DNA of 64,000 nt from the NCBI RefSeq assembly GCF_900009265.2, contig NZ_LR735026.1:45508-109507 (forward strand), given 5' to 3'. The position numbers were made by a program, and so were the translations under genes. Source of the DNA: Planktothrix paucivesiculata PCC 9631. Lineage in GTDB: Bacteria; Cyanobacteriota; Cyanobacteriia; Cyanobacteriales; Microcoleaceae. Of the stretch, positions 8,191 through 17,487 are shown in pieces (position 1 is the first letter of the stretch; each line of letters starts with the position of its first letter). The notes beneath the pieces were generated by a model. It was not told where the DNA came from. It worked only from the letters and a program-made list of their open reading frames with translations, and made no database searches.

Positions 8191-9615
8191 CAGGGTGTTT
8201 TCATTGTCGGGGGTAAAAAAGAAAATAAAAGTGATCTTTTTTTGGTAAAATCAAAGAAAGATCACTTTTATTTGATTTTAAAAAACTATGTTAAACAGTA
8301 TAATCGAACAACTGAAGTTAGTCAAGGATTTTCGGAAAAATCGTGGTAAAAGACATGAATTATGGGTAGTGTTGACTATCATTGTTTTAGCACTGCTAAC
8401 TGGCAATGTTACTTATAAGCAAATAGATAATTTTAGAAAAAATGAAGAAAATAAGCTAATTAAATTATTAGAAACTAACACTAAAAAATTGCCGTCTTAT
8501 AGTACCATAAGACGAGTAATGCTCGGAATAAATTCAATAGAAATTCAGTTGGTTTTTCAGTCAATAGTCCAGGAATATTATTGGCAACAAGAAGGCGTTG
8601 ATTGGATTGCGATCGATGGAAAATCTTTAAAAAACACCCTGACTAACTATGAAAATCAGAAACAAAATATGTTAATTATGGTATCTTGGTTTAGTCAAGA
8701 AACAAAGTTAGTAATTAAATCGGAAAGTTTTGAAAGTAAACAAAGTTCTGAAAACGCTAAAGTTCTGTCTATGATAGAAAAATGCGGGTTATTAAATAAA
8801 GTATTTACCCTCGATGCTCTCCATTGTAGTAAGGAAACAACTCAGGCAATAATTGAGAGCAAAAATAATTATTTAATTACGGTAAAAGGGAATCAAATTA
8901 AATTGCACAATCGGATCAAGATTTTAGCAGAAATCGAAAAACCTTTAACGGTATATGAAGAAAAAGATGTCAGTCATGGGCGAAATATTAGCAGAAAAGT
9001 ATCAGTATTTGATAGCCAAAATGTCAACCATAAAAATTATCCTCATCTTCAAAGTTTTATTCAGGTAGAAAGAACGGGTTTTCGGGGTGATCAAGAATAT
9101 AATGAGACTTTATATTATATTAGTAGTCAGAAATTAAGTGCGAAAACATTTGCAGAAAAAATTAAAGCACATTGGTTAATTGAAAATCAAGTACATTGGG
9201 TCAAAGATGTGAATTTTAATGAAGATAAATCAAGAATAAAAGGCATAGACGTAGCCGGAAAATTCTCGTTATTAGTAACATTAATTTTGAATATATACAG
9301 AAGTTTGGGTTTTAGCTCAATAAAAGAGGGACAGTCATGGTTGGGAAATAATTGGGAAAAGATTTTAGCGATCGCCTGAATTAATTAAGTTTTTAAAACT
9401 ATTTTTCTAAAAAAACATTCAAAATATTTAATAATAAATAGTCATAAAGTCTTATTAATCAAGACAATGGCTATCTTTTGCTGTTAATAAATATGAAAAT
9501 TGTTCATTCTTAATATTTCCCACTTATCTGATGAAAATTAGAGAGAATTTGATCGGAAAAATTGATAATTTTTTTTGAAGATAGCGATCGCATTTGGGAA
9601 AATGAAAACCCCCTG
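8191..9615 (+). mobile_element. ISAs1-type insertion sequence, copy 2
   Basis: It is the same 1425-base element as copy 1 in opposite orientation, from CAGGGTGTTTTCATT to AATGAAAACCCCCTG. An 11-base direct repeat GGGGGATAGAG flanks it (8180-8190 and 9616-9626). A stem-loop at 8223-8273 precedes the transposase. Because each copy has its own duplication, the pair arose by two separate insertions and not by composite transposition. Confidence 0.93.
8288..9379 (+). CDS. ISAs1-family transposase (copy 2)
   Basis: The protein is the same 363 residues as copy 1. DDE residues lie in AIDGKSLK, LDALHC and the ENQVHW region. The start follows the stem-loop by 14 bases, so the hairpin may block read-in translation from outside promoters, a known control in IS elements. 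Confidence 0.93.
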   Translation: MLNSIIEQLKLVKDFRKNRGKRHELWVVLTIIVLALLTGNVTYKQIDNFRKNEENKLIKLLETNTKKLPSYSTIRRVMLGINSIEIQLVFQSIVQEYYWQQEGVDWIAIDGKSLKNTLTNYENQKQNMLIMVSWFSQETKLVIKSESFESKQSSENAKVLSMIEKCGLLNKVFTLDALHCSKETTQAIIESKNNYLITVKGNQIKLHNRIKILAEIEKPLTVYEEKDVSHGRNISRKVSVFDSQNVNHKNYPHLQSFIQVERTGFRGDQEYNETLYYISSQKLSAKTFAEKIKAHWLIENQVHWVKDVNFNEDKSRIKGIDVAGKFSLLVTLILNIYRSLGFSSIKEGQSWLGNNWEKILAIA

Positions 9616-11797
9616 GGGGGATAGAGGGGGGGAAGCTGGTACTCTCCACAATATTGGCAAGGTGTACGACGACCTGGGGGAAAAGCAGCAAGCCCTAGAC
9701 TACTACAACCAAGCTTTACCCCCAACACGAGCGGTGGGGGATAGAGGGGGGGAAGCCACTACTCTCAACAATATTGGCGCTGTGTACAACTCCCTGGGGG
9801 AAAAGCAGCAAGCCCTAGACTACTACAACCAAGCCTTACCCCTATCACGGGCAGTGGGGGATAGAGGGGGGGAAGCCACTACTCTCAACAATATTGGCCT
9901 GGTGTACAACTCCCTGGGGGAAAAACAGAAAGCCTTGGAATTCTACAACCAAGCTTTACCCCCAACACGAGCGGTGGGGGATAGAGGAGGGGAAGCCACC
10001 ACTCTCAACAATATTGGCAGTGTGTACGACTCCCTGGGAGAAAAGCAGCAAGCCCTAGACTACTACAACCAAGCCTTACCCCTATATCGGGCAGTGGGGG
10101 ATAGAGGGGGGGAAGCCACTTCTCTCTTTAATTTTGCCTACCTCAAACGCAGTCAAAACAACCTCACCGCAGCCCTGACTGACATAGAAGCCGCCATTAC
10201 CATTATTGAAGACCTCCGCACCAAAATTGGTTCTCAACAACTGCGTCAATCCTATTTTGCCACTGTTCAGAGTTATTACCAATTCTACATCGACCTATTA
10301 ATGCAACTGCATCAACAAAACCCCTCCCAAGGATATGATGCCAAAGCCCTCCACACCAGCGAACGCAGTCGCGCTCGAAGTCTTGTAGAACTCCTCACCG
10401 AAGCGGGTGCTAATATCCGCCAAGGTGCTGACCCCAAACTATTAGAACAAGAACAGAATTTACAACAGCAACTCAACACCGTAGAACGTCGCAAACAGGA
10501 ACTCTTAAGCGCTGAATATACCCAACAACAACTCGATGAAATTAAACAACAATCTCAATCTTTACTCAATCAACTCGACGAATTAGAAGCTAAAATTCGC
10601 CTTACCAGTCCCCGTTATGCTAACCTCAAATATCCCCAGCCTCTCACCCTACAACAAATCCAAGAAAAAGTCCTTGATGATGATACCCTACTATTACAAT
10701 ATTCCTTGGGAGAAGACCGCAGTTATCTCTGGGCTGTGACTAAAAATAGCATCACCAGCTATGTTTTACCGAAACAAAGTGAAATAGAAGAAATTGCCAA
10801 ACCTTGGCGAGAGATTAATGAATCTACTTCCGTAGAAAGTGGACTTCCCCTCAGTGAAATATTACTAAAACCCGTAGCTTCTCAACTAGGAAATAAACGT
10901 TTATTAATTGTTGGGGATGGGGTATTACAATATATTCCCTTTGCCGCCTTACCCATCCCTTCTCAACCGAATACACCCCTTTTAGTAGAGCATGAAATTG
11001 TTACCGCTCCCTCAACTTCAACCATTGCTATTCAACGGGAACAACTACAAAATCGCCCAACGGTAGCCAAAACTGTCGCAGTATTAGCCGACCCCGTTTT
11101 CAGCCTTAATGACTCTCGCGTTACTAGAAATGCACCCCAACAAAACCCGCAAACCCTCAACCAGTCAGCCCTGACTCGTGCGGCGCGTGATTTAGGTATT
11201 GGGGAAGGGCCCCAAGTTTATAGCCGTCTGGAGTATACCCGCACCGAAGCCGAGAAAATTCTAGCCTTAGTTCCCGAAAATCAAAGGTTACAAGCCCTAG
11301 ACTTTCAAGCCTCCCTAGAAGAAGCCAAAAATCCCAATTTATCCGAATATCAAATAGTTCATTTTGCTACTCATGGTTTACTGGATTCTGTTAATCCTGA
11401 ACTATCGGGAGTGGTGTTTTCCTTATTTAATCAACAAGGACAAGCTGAGGATGGGTTTTTGCGTCTCCACGATATTTTTAACTTAAATTTACCTGCGGAA
11501 TTAGTGGTATTAAGTGCTTGTCAAACGGGCTTAGGGAAAGAGACGAAAGGCGAAGGTTTAGTGGGGATGACTAGGGGATTTATGTATGCAGGGGCGCGGC
11601 GGGTTGTTGTTAGTTTATGGAGTGTTAATGATGCGTCAACTTCTGAGTTAATGACTCGATTTTATCAGCCGATATTGAAGGGGGGTAAAAATCCCATTAT
11701 CGCCTTAAGAGAGGCTCAGTTAGAGATGTGGAAATCTGAACAATGGCAGTCTCCTTATTATTGGGCGGCGTTTACCGTTCAAGGAGATTGGCGGTAG
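9602..11797 (+). CDS. CHAT-domain protease-like protein with TPR repeats (C-terminal remnant, IS-derived start)
   Basis: The frame contains four TPR units (LNNIG-VYxSLGEKQxALxxYNQAL), a helical linker rich in glutamine ([19 protein letters not shown]) and a complete CHAT domain in the last 330 residues. The catalytic pair is His in [11 protein letters not shown] and Cys in [11 protein letters not shown], followed by [18 protein letters not shown]. The ATG at 9602 lies in the terminal repeat of IS copy 2 and is in frame; TTG at 9575 is an alternative. The leader and the first half of the TPR array are lost. It could be expressed as a cytoplasmic CHAT protein. Confidence 0.85.
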   Translation: MKTPWGDRGGEAGTLHNIGKVYDDLGEKQQALDYYNQALPPTRAVGDRGGEATTLNNIGAVYNSLGEKQQALDYYNQALPLSRAVGDRGGEATTLNNIGLVYNSLGEKQKALEFYNQALPPTRAVGDRGGEATTLNNIGSVYDSLGEKQQALDYYNQALPLYRAVGDRGGEATSLFNFAYLKRSQNNLTAALTDIEAAITIIEDLRTKIGSQQLRQSYFATVQSYYQFYIDLLMQLHQQNPSQGYDAKALHTSERSRARSLVELLTEAGANIRQGADPKLLEQEQNLQQQLNTVERRKQELLSAEYTQQQLDEIKQQSQSLLNQLDELEAKIRLTSPRYANLKYPQPLTLQQIQEKVLDDDTLLLQYSLGEDRSYLWAVTKNSITSYVLPKQSEIEEIAKPWREINESTSVESGLPLSEILLKPVASQLGNKRLLIVGDGVLQYIPFAALPIPSQPNTPLLVEHEIVTAPSTSTIAIQREQLQNRPTVAKTVAVLADPVFSLNDSRVTRNAPQQNPQTLNQSALTRAARDLGIGEGPQVYSRLEYTRTEAEKILALVPENQRLQALDFQASLEEAKNPNLSEYQIVHFATHGLLDSVNPELSGVVFSLFNQQGQAEDGFLRLHDIFNLNLPAELVVLSACQTGLGKETKGEGLVGMTRGFMYAGARRVVVSLWSVNDASTSELMTRFYQPILKGGKNPIIALREAQLEMWKSEQWQSPYYWAAFTVQGDWR
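9632..10115 (+). repeat. Tandem 120-base DNA repeats encoding TPR units (second block)
   Basis: Four units of 40 codons continue the array seen at 7680-8190. Differences are mainly short alternating patches (CCAACACGAGCGGTG versus CTATCACGGGCAGTG), a pattern of gene conversion between units. The G-rich segment GTGGGGGATAGAGG in each unit is the site type chosen by both IS copies. Confidence 0.85.
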
Positions 11798-11821
11798 AGT
11801 GTTAACCTGCACTCAGTTCCT

Positions 11822-11886
11822 AGAAACCGGGTTTCTGCATTAGATTGATTGTAGGAAATCAAGATATCTTGAGAAACCCGGTTTCT
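11822..11886. repeat. GAAACCGGGTTTCT dispersed repeat, paired copy
   Basis: AGAAACCGGGTTTCT (11822-11836) and AGAAACCCGGTTTCT (11872-11886) are near-palindromes separated by about 35 bases. They sit between the convergent CHAT and gap1 genes. Similar pairs occur at 46603-46670 and 51126-51189, so this is a dispersed repeat family; it may serve as a bidirectional terminator here. Confidence 0.7.
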
Positions 11887-11891
11887 GTAAT

Positions 11892-13302
<1,411 letters not shown>

Positions 13303-14457
13303 ATGAACAAACGTAAACGAATTGGCATTCTTACCAGTGGCGGAGACTGCCCGGGTCTCAATGCCGTGATTCGGGCTGTTGTCAATCATGCCACATCTGA
13401 ATATAACTGGGAAGTCCGAGGCATTCCCTATGCCACTCAGGGGCTGATTGAACGAAAAAGTGTAGTATTAAATTCCTATGGTTTAGAGCGACACGGCACC
13501 GACCCCTTGTTAAGTATGGGGGGAACCATTTTAGGGTCGATTAACAAGGGAGATACCGAAGGCAATACAGACGAACTTATTCAGGGATATTATGATTTAG
13601 GACTTGATGCTTTGATCGCCATTGGCGGGGATGGTAGCCTAGCAATTTTGCAGAAACTCGCCGAAAAAGGCAATTGGAATTTAGTCGCCGTCCCCAAAAC
13701 CATTGACAATGATGTGGCCCATACGGAGTTATCCGTGGGGTTTAACTCCGCCGTCACCACTATTTTAGACTGTTTAGATCGGTTGAGTTATACCGCCGCC
13801 AGCCACGACCGGGTGATGGTGGTGGAGGTGATGGGACGGACAACCGGACATTTAGCCCTATATTCGGGCATTGTTGGGGGGGCTGATGCTATTTTAATCC
13901 CAGAAATTCCCTATTCGATTAAAACCCTCTGTAGACGCATTCGCGAGTTACGCAATCTCTGGGGACGGAAATTTGCCATTGTGGTAGTCGCTGAAGGAGC
14001 AAAAACCGCCGATGGGGAGAGTCGCTACTATAAAGACGCCCTGGGAGAAGTCCGACTGCGGGGTATTGGGGAATATGTGGCCACGGAAATCGAAAAAAAT
14101 CTGGGGGTGGAAGCCCGAGTTACCGTCCTGGGCCATGTTCAACGGGGTGGGGCTCCTTCGGCTTTAGATCGACTCATTGGCACAGCCTTTGGCAAGGTAG
14201 CCGTGGATTTAATTGATCAGGAAACCTACGGGGTGATGGTGGCTTGGCATAATAATGCCGTCACGACTATTCCCTTAGCTCAGGTGTTTGCCGATAGTCC
14301 CCTACTGGTTGACCCCCAGGGATTTTGGGTGGAAACCGCTAGATCCCTGGGAATTTATCTGGGAGAAGAACTCGATTGTGAAAATATCACTCCGATAAAC
14401 CCGGATATTAATGGTTTAAAACCTGCTTCTTTAGAAACGATCACTCAGATTAATTAG
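13303..14457 (+). CDS. pfkA: 6-phosphofructokinase
   Basis: The 384-aa protein has the phosphofructokinase motifs ILTSGGDCPGLNAVIR (nucleotide site), GGDGS (108-112), PKTIDND (131-137, catalytic Asp), VEVMGRTTGHLAL and LGHVQRGG. It phosphorylates fructose-6-phosphate in glycolysis. Gly in GGDGS combined with Lys before TIDND is the mixed pattern seen in the long, plant/cyanobacterial-type PFKs; the phosphate donor cannot be fixed from sequence. It is convergent with the cNMP-binding gene, and their stop codons overlap by four bases. Confidence 0.93.
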   Translation: MNKRKRIGILTSGGDCPGLNAVIRAVVNHATSEYNWEVRGIPYATQGLIERKSVVLNSYGLERHGTDPLLSMGGTILGSINKGDTEGNTDELIQGYYDLGLDALIAIGGDGSLAILQKLAEKGNWNLVAVPKTIDNDVAHTELSVGFNSAVTTILDCLDRLSYTAASHDRVMVVEVMGRTTGHLALYSGIVGGADAILIPEIPYSIKTLCRRIRELRNLWGRKFAIVVVAEGAKTADGESRYYKDALGEVRLRGIGEYVATEIEKNLGVEARVTVLGHVQRGGAPSALDRLIGTAFGKVAVDLIDQETYGVMVAWHNNAVTTIPLAQVFADSPLLVDPQGFWVETARSLGIYLGEELDCENITPINPDINGLKPASLETITQIN

Positions 14458-14828
14458 GTTTGAACAGGGTGTTTGAACCGACGGAGGCGATCGGAATAAC
14501 TTTTGAGCAGTTCTAAGGCAAACATGGGGGTTTGCTGAACGGCAAACAGAAATCGAGATTTATCCATGGTGGCTAAAAGACAATCCGTTTTAGCGATCGC
14601 CGTAGATGCTCGTGTTCGGTCGGGTTGAATCAGCGCTCCTTCCCCAAACACATCGCCAGCAATCAGAGTTTCCACCACTTTCCCATTCACCCATAACTGG
14701 ATTTCCCCTTCAAGAATGCCATACAAAACCTCTCCGGTTTTGCCCTCCTCAAAAATCACTTGATTGGCCAGATAGGTTTGTTCTGGCTGTTTTTTAAACA
14801 GTTTTACGGTTTCGACGGGCTGTAACAT
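14454..14828 (-). CDS. Single-domain cyclic nucleotide-binding protein
   Basis: From ATG 14828 the product is 124 aa, a lone cNMP-binding (Crp-type) beta-barrel: VIFEEGKTGEVLYGILEGEI, GDVFGEGALI, and RTRASTAIAKTDCLL. The phosphate-binding FGEGALI...R.ASTA cassette is recognisable. There is no DNA-binding HTH, so it is not a transcription factor by itself; it may be a regulatory subunit or a lipid-like ligand sensor. The longer frame uses TTG at 14864. Two adenylate cyclase-type genes lie elsewhere in the window. Confidence 0.85.
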   Translation of the reverse strand: MLQPVETVKLFKKQPEQTYLANQVIFEEGKTGEVLYGILEGEIQLWVNGKVVETLIAGDVFGEGALIQPDRTRASTAIAKTDCLLATMDKSRFLFAVQQTPMFALELLKSYSDRLRRFKHPVQT

Positions 14829-15008
14829 AGTTTTATTCAGTTGAAATATGCGCTCTGGGATCAATCCTAGGGCAAAATAGAAAAAGAAAGATAGGGTGAT
14901 ATAGCGATCGCACCCTACAACTAGGACAGAAACTAATACTCAAACCCCAAGGTTAAAATCTTTTCTTCCCCATTACCCATTACCCATTCCCCGCTCTATT
15001 TGTATCTC

Positions 15009-15956
15009 ATGCCTAACACTGTTACTGTAACCGTTCCCGCCACAACCGCTAACTTGGGGCCAGGATTTGATTGTATTGGAGCAGCCCTCACTCTTTATAA
15101 CACGCTCCGGTTTTCTAATTTAAAAAACACCTCAACTGAGACTCTAAAAATTACGGTTCAGGGCACAGAAGCCGCGGCCGTCCAAACCGATGAGAGTAAC
15201 CTAGCCTATCAAGCCTTTATTCGGGTTTATCAGCACCTGGGTCAAACCCCGCCCCCGGTTCAAATAGAAATTGATTTGGGCATTCCCTTGGCCCGGGGTT
15301 TAGGCAGTTCCGCCACGGCCATTGTCGGGGGAATACTAGGGGCAAATACCTTAGCGGGAAATCCCTTGACCCAGGGGGATATCTTGCAATTGGCGATTGA
15401 AATGGAAGGACACCCGGACAATGTGGTTCCCGCCCTGTTAGGCAATTGTCAATTATCCGTATCCCGAGGAGAACATGGTACTGGCTGGGAAATTTGCCCC
15501 ATTCCCTGGCATTCTGATCTAGTTCCAGTCCTGGCGATTCCTGATTTTGAATTATCGACCGCAGAAGCCCGAAAAGTTCTCCCCCAAACCTATAGTCGGG
15601 GGGATGCAATTTTTAATACCGCCCATCTGGGATTATTAATTCGAGGGTTAGAAACCCGTAACCCCGACTGGTTAAGGGTAGCCCTCCAGGACAAAATTCA
15701 TCAGCCCTATCGGAAATCCTTAATTAAAGGGTTTGAAGCCGTCCGCAGTGCAGCATTACAGGCCGGGGCTTTTGAATTAGTGATTAGTGGGGCCGGGCCG
15801 ACGTTATTAGCCTTAACCGATGGCATTTCCGCCTCTAGGGTAGCCGAAGCCATAACGACCGCCTGGAAACAAGAGGGAGTTAACCCAGAGGTTAAGGTTT
15901 TACAACTAGATACTCAAGGAGCGACGACGATCAATATTATAACTCTTGCAAAATAA
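15009..15956 (+). CDS. thrB: Homoserine kinase
   Basis: The 315-aa GHMP-family kinase starts MPNTVTVTVPATTANLGPGF, with the ATP loop PLARGLGSSATAIVGG and the C-terminal ISGAGPTLLAL. It makes O-phosphohomoserine for threonine synthesis. The ATG at 15009 is used; the TTG at 15000 adds only three residues. The last codons (ACT CTT GCA AAA TAA) are inside the left end of an IS5-type element. The native C-terminus has therefore been replaced by about four IS-encoded residues, probably without loss of activity. Confidence 0.93.
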   Translation: MPNTVTVTVPATTANLGPGFDCIGAALTLYNTLRFSNLKNTSTETLKITVQGTEAAAVQTDESNLAYQAFIRVYQHLGQTPPPVQIEIDLGIPLARGLGSSATAIVGGILGANTLAGNPLTQGDILQLAIEMEGHPDNVVPALLGNCQLSVSRGEHGTGWEICPIPWHSDLVPVLAIPDFELSTAEARKVLPQTYSRGDAIFNTAHLGLLIRGLETRNPDWLRVALQDKIHQPYRKSLIKGFEAVRSAALQAGAFELVISGAGPTLLALTDGISASRVAEAITTAWKQEGVNPEVKVLQLDTQGATTINIITLAK

Positions 15957-16965
15957 TTTTATGGTATTATGGTGAGTTTTGCTCAATTTCATAAAATCCC
16001 AGAGACTAACCATTCTTCACAAACTTTTGCTAAAAACTCCATAAAATGGTAAAAATTGAAAGTGAATTAAGACAATAACTCGGCGATGAACACTCAATTT
16101 TATCTAAATTTGAAACCTCCTGAATTTAAACGGAGATTTGGTGTCAAGATTCAAACCTTTCAAGCAATGGTTAATGCCATAGAGCAGTTCAGGTTAGAAC
16201 ATCCTAAAGATAGGAGAGGACGTCACACCCGCCTGACTCTCCAAGAGCAAGTTTTAGTAGCCTTGGAGTATTGGCGAGAATACAGAACATATTTTCATAT
16301 TGGGACAAATTGGGGAGTATCAGAATCAACTATTTGCCGAATTGTTGCTAATATTGAATCAACTTTAATGAAAACAGGAAAGTTTCGGATTCCGGGAAAG
16401 AAAGCATTAATTCAAGATTCTGGCTACCCCGAAATCGTAGTGATGGATGTCACGGAAACGGCTATTGAAAGACCGAAAAAAAAACAGAAAAAATGTTACT
16501 CAGGAAAGAAAAAACATCACACGCTCAAAATTCAGTTAGTAATTGAGCCAGAAACTAAACAGATTATTTGTACAGATTTTGGACAAGGACATTGCCACGA
16601 TTTCAGCTTATTCAAAAAAAGCAAAATTCATTTTCACCCCCAAACTGATAGTTTACAAGATAGTGGCTATCAAGGGATTAAGGATTATCACTTGAATAGC
16701 TATGTACCCAAAAAGAAACCCAAAAATGGCAATCTTTCGGTCTTAGAAAAAGACTATAATCAAGCTTTGGCTCATCAACGAATTGTGATTGAACACGTTA
16801 ATCGGAGCCTCAAAATTTTCAGGATCTTATCGAGTCGTTATCGAAATCGTCGTCGCCGTTATGGTCTTCGTTGTAATTTGTTGTCAGCCATTTATAATTA
16901 TGAGTTGACACTCTTAGTCTGAAAGTGAAAGTTGGGCATTATAGCATAGATTTTTTTTGCAAGAG
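15943..16965 (+). mobile_element. IS5-family-like insertion sequence
   Basis: The ends are CTCTTGCAAAA at 15943-15953 and its exact complement TTTTGCAAGAG at 16955-16965, with further partial match inward (ATGxTATxATG). This gives about 1023 bases around one transposase. A TAA occurs at each side (15940-15942 and 16969-16971), but the right one is three bases away from the repeat, so the target duplication is unresolved. The left end supplies the thrB stop; the right end abuts an older IS701-type remnant. Confidence 0.8.
16086..16922 (+). CDS. IS5-family DDE transposase with HTH domain
   Basis: The intact 278-aa transposase has an N-terminal HTH (WGVSESTICRIVANIES) and a DDE catalytic domain: Asp in VVMDVTETAIERP, Asp in DSGYQGI and Glu in IVIEHVNRSLKIFR. 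Intact frame plus recognisable ends suggest recent mobility. A single frame encodes it, unlike IS5 relatives that need a frameshift. Confidence 0.9.
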   Translation: MNTQFYLNLKPPEFKRRFGVKIQTFQAMVNAIEQFRLEHPKDRRGRHTRLTLQEQVLVALEYWREYRTYFHIGTNWGVSESTICRIVANIESTLMKTGKFRIPGKKALIQDSGYPEIVVMDVTETAIERPKKKQKKCYSGKKKHHTLKIQLVIEPETKQIICTDFGQGHCHDFSLFKKSKIHFHPQTDSLQDSGYQGIKDYHLNSYVPKKKPKNGNLSVLEKDYNQALAHQRIVIEHVNRSLKIFRILSSRYRNRRRRYGLRCNLLSAIYNYELTLLV

Positions 16966-17341
16966 GTCTAATCTTTCCAGGAATTTGCTACTTTCTCCAT
17001 ATAAACTATCCGCCAGTACCAGTTCAACATTAAAGCCTTCATCAATTAATTCTTTGATATAATCTTAGGCTTCTTAATTTATTCACTGACCATTCGGAAT
17101 TGGCTAGAAAATGATGTAATGACTGGGCAGATTTTATACTGACCACTTTAGCAATTTCTGGTAAGGATTTTCTTTTGATCGGTGAAATTATTCCTAAGTG
17201 TAAATATTTGAAGCATTCATAATTTCTGACTTCTTGAAATAAGTCTTTATACTCGGCACAATATTCGTCTATGATGGCAACTGTTGGCTGAGCCTCTCTT
17301 GCCAAATGCTTCAGGATTTGTATTTCTACATCCATTGCCAC
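16966..17341 (-). pseudogene. IS701-type transposase remnant
   Basis: The first 99 residues (from ATG 17341) read like the N-terminus of IS701-type transposases: CAEYKDLFQEVRNYECFKYLHLGIISPIKRKSLPEIAK, shown here in parts, then SAQSLHHFLANSEW. After a stop and an internal deletion, the next bases (17055 down to 16966) read ELVLADSLYGESSKFLERLD, a mid-protein segment with a catalytic Asp. The rest is missing where the IS5-like element ends. It is dead. Confidence 0.8.
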
Positions 17342-17450
17342 ACCTACTTTGTAGAGTTTGATCTTTTGATTCTTCTATTCATTATACTCGGAGACTGACA
17401 AAAGAGGGTTAAGAGGAAGAAGAAGAAAAAAATTGTCCCAGAGTCCCCCT

Positions 17451-17487
17451 TCACTGATGACTGATAACTGATGACTGATAACTGATC
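17451..17487. repeat. TGATAACTGATGACTGATAAC short tandem repeat
   Basis: About four copies of an octamer-to-decamer motif (ACTGATAACTGATG) end the frameshifted TPR gene. The same motif, on the other strand, occurs at 40808-40842. Its reading ISYQSSVIS is the origin of spurious C-termini. Confidence 0.7.

Larger units (their letters stand above)
5879..11797 (+). pseudogene. TPR-CHAT protein gene interrupted by two insertion sequences
   Basis: Three coding pieces (5879-6236, 7672-8190, 9627-11797) belong to one gene. Removing each IS with one copy of its target duplication joins GAT AAA G to GGGGG and AGA G to GGGGG in frame. This gives 3048 nt, or 1015 aa, with no stop. The parent protein had a leader peptide, eight TPR units of 40 residues, a helical linker and a C-terminal CHAT (caspase-like) domain. 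CHAT proteins of this type are proteases or scaffolds in cyanobacterial signalling and defence. It starts 15 bases after doc. In this genome the full protein cannot be made without excision or deletion. Confidence 0.88.

Noticed and set aside
6237..9615. Composite transposon carrying a TPR cargo gene
   Set aside because: Each IS copy has its own target duplication and the cargo is the middle of the host gene in frame with both sides, so two separate insertions are the simpler reading.
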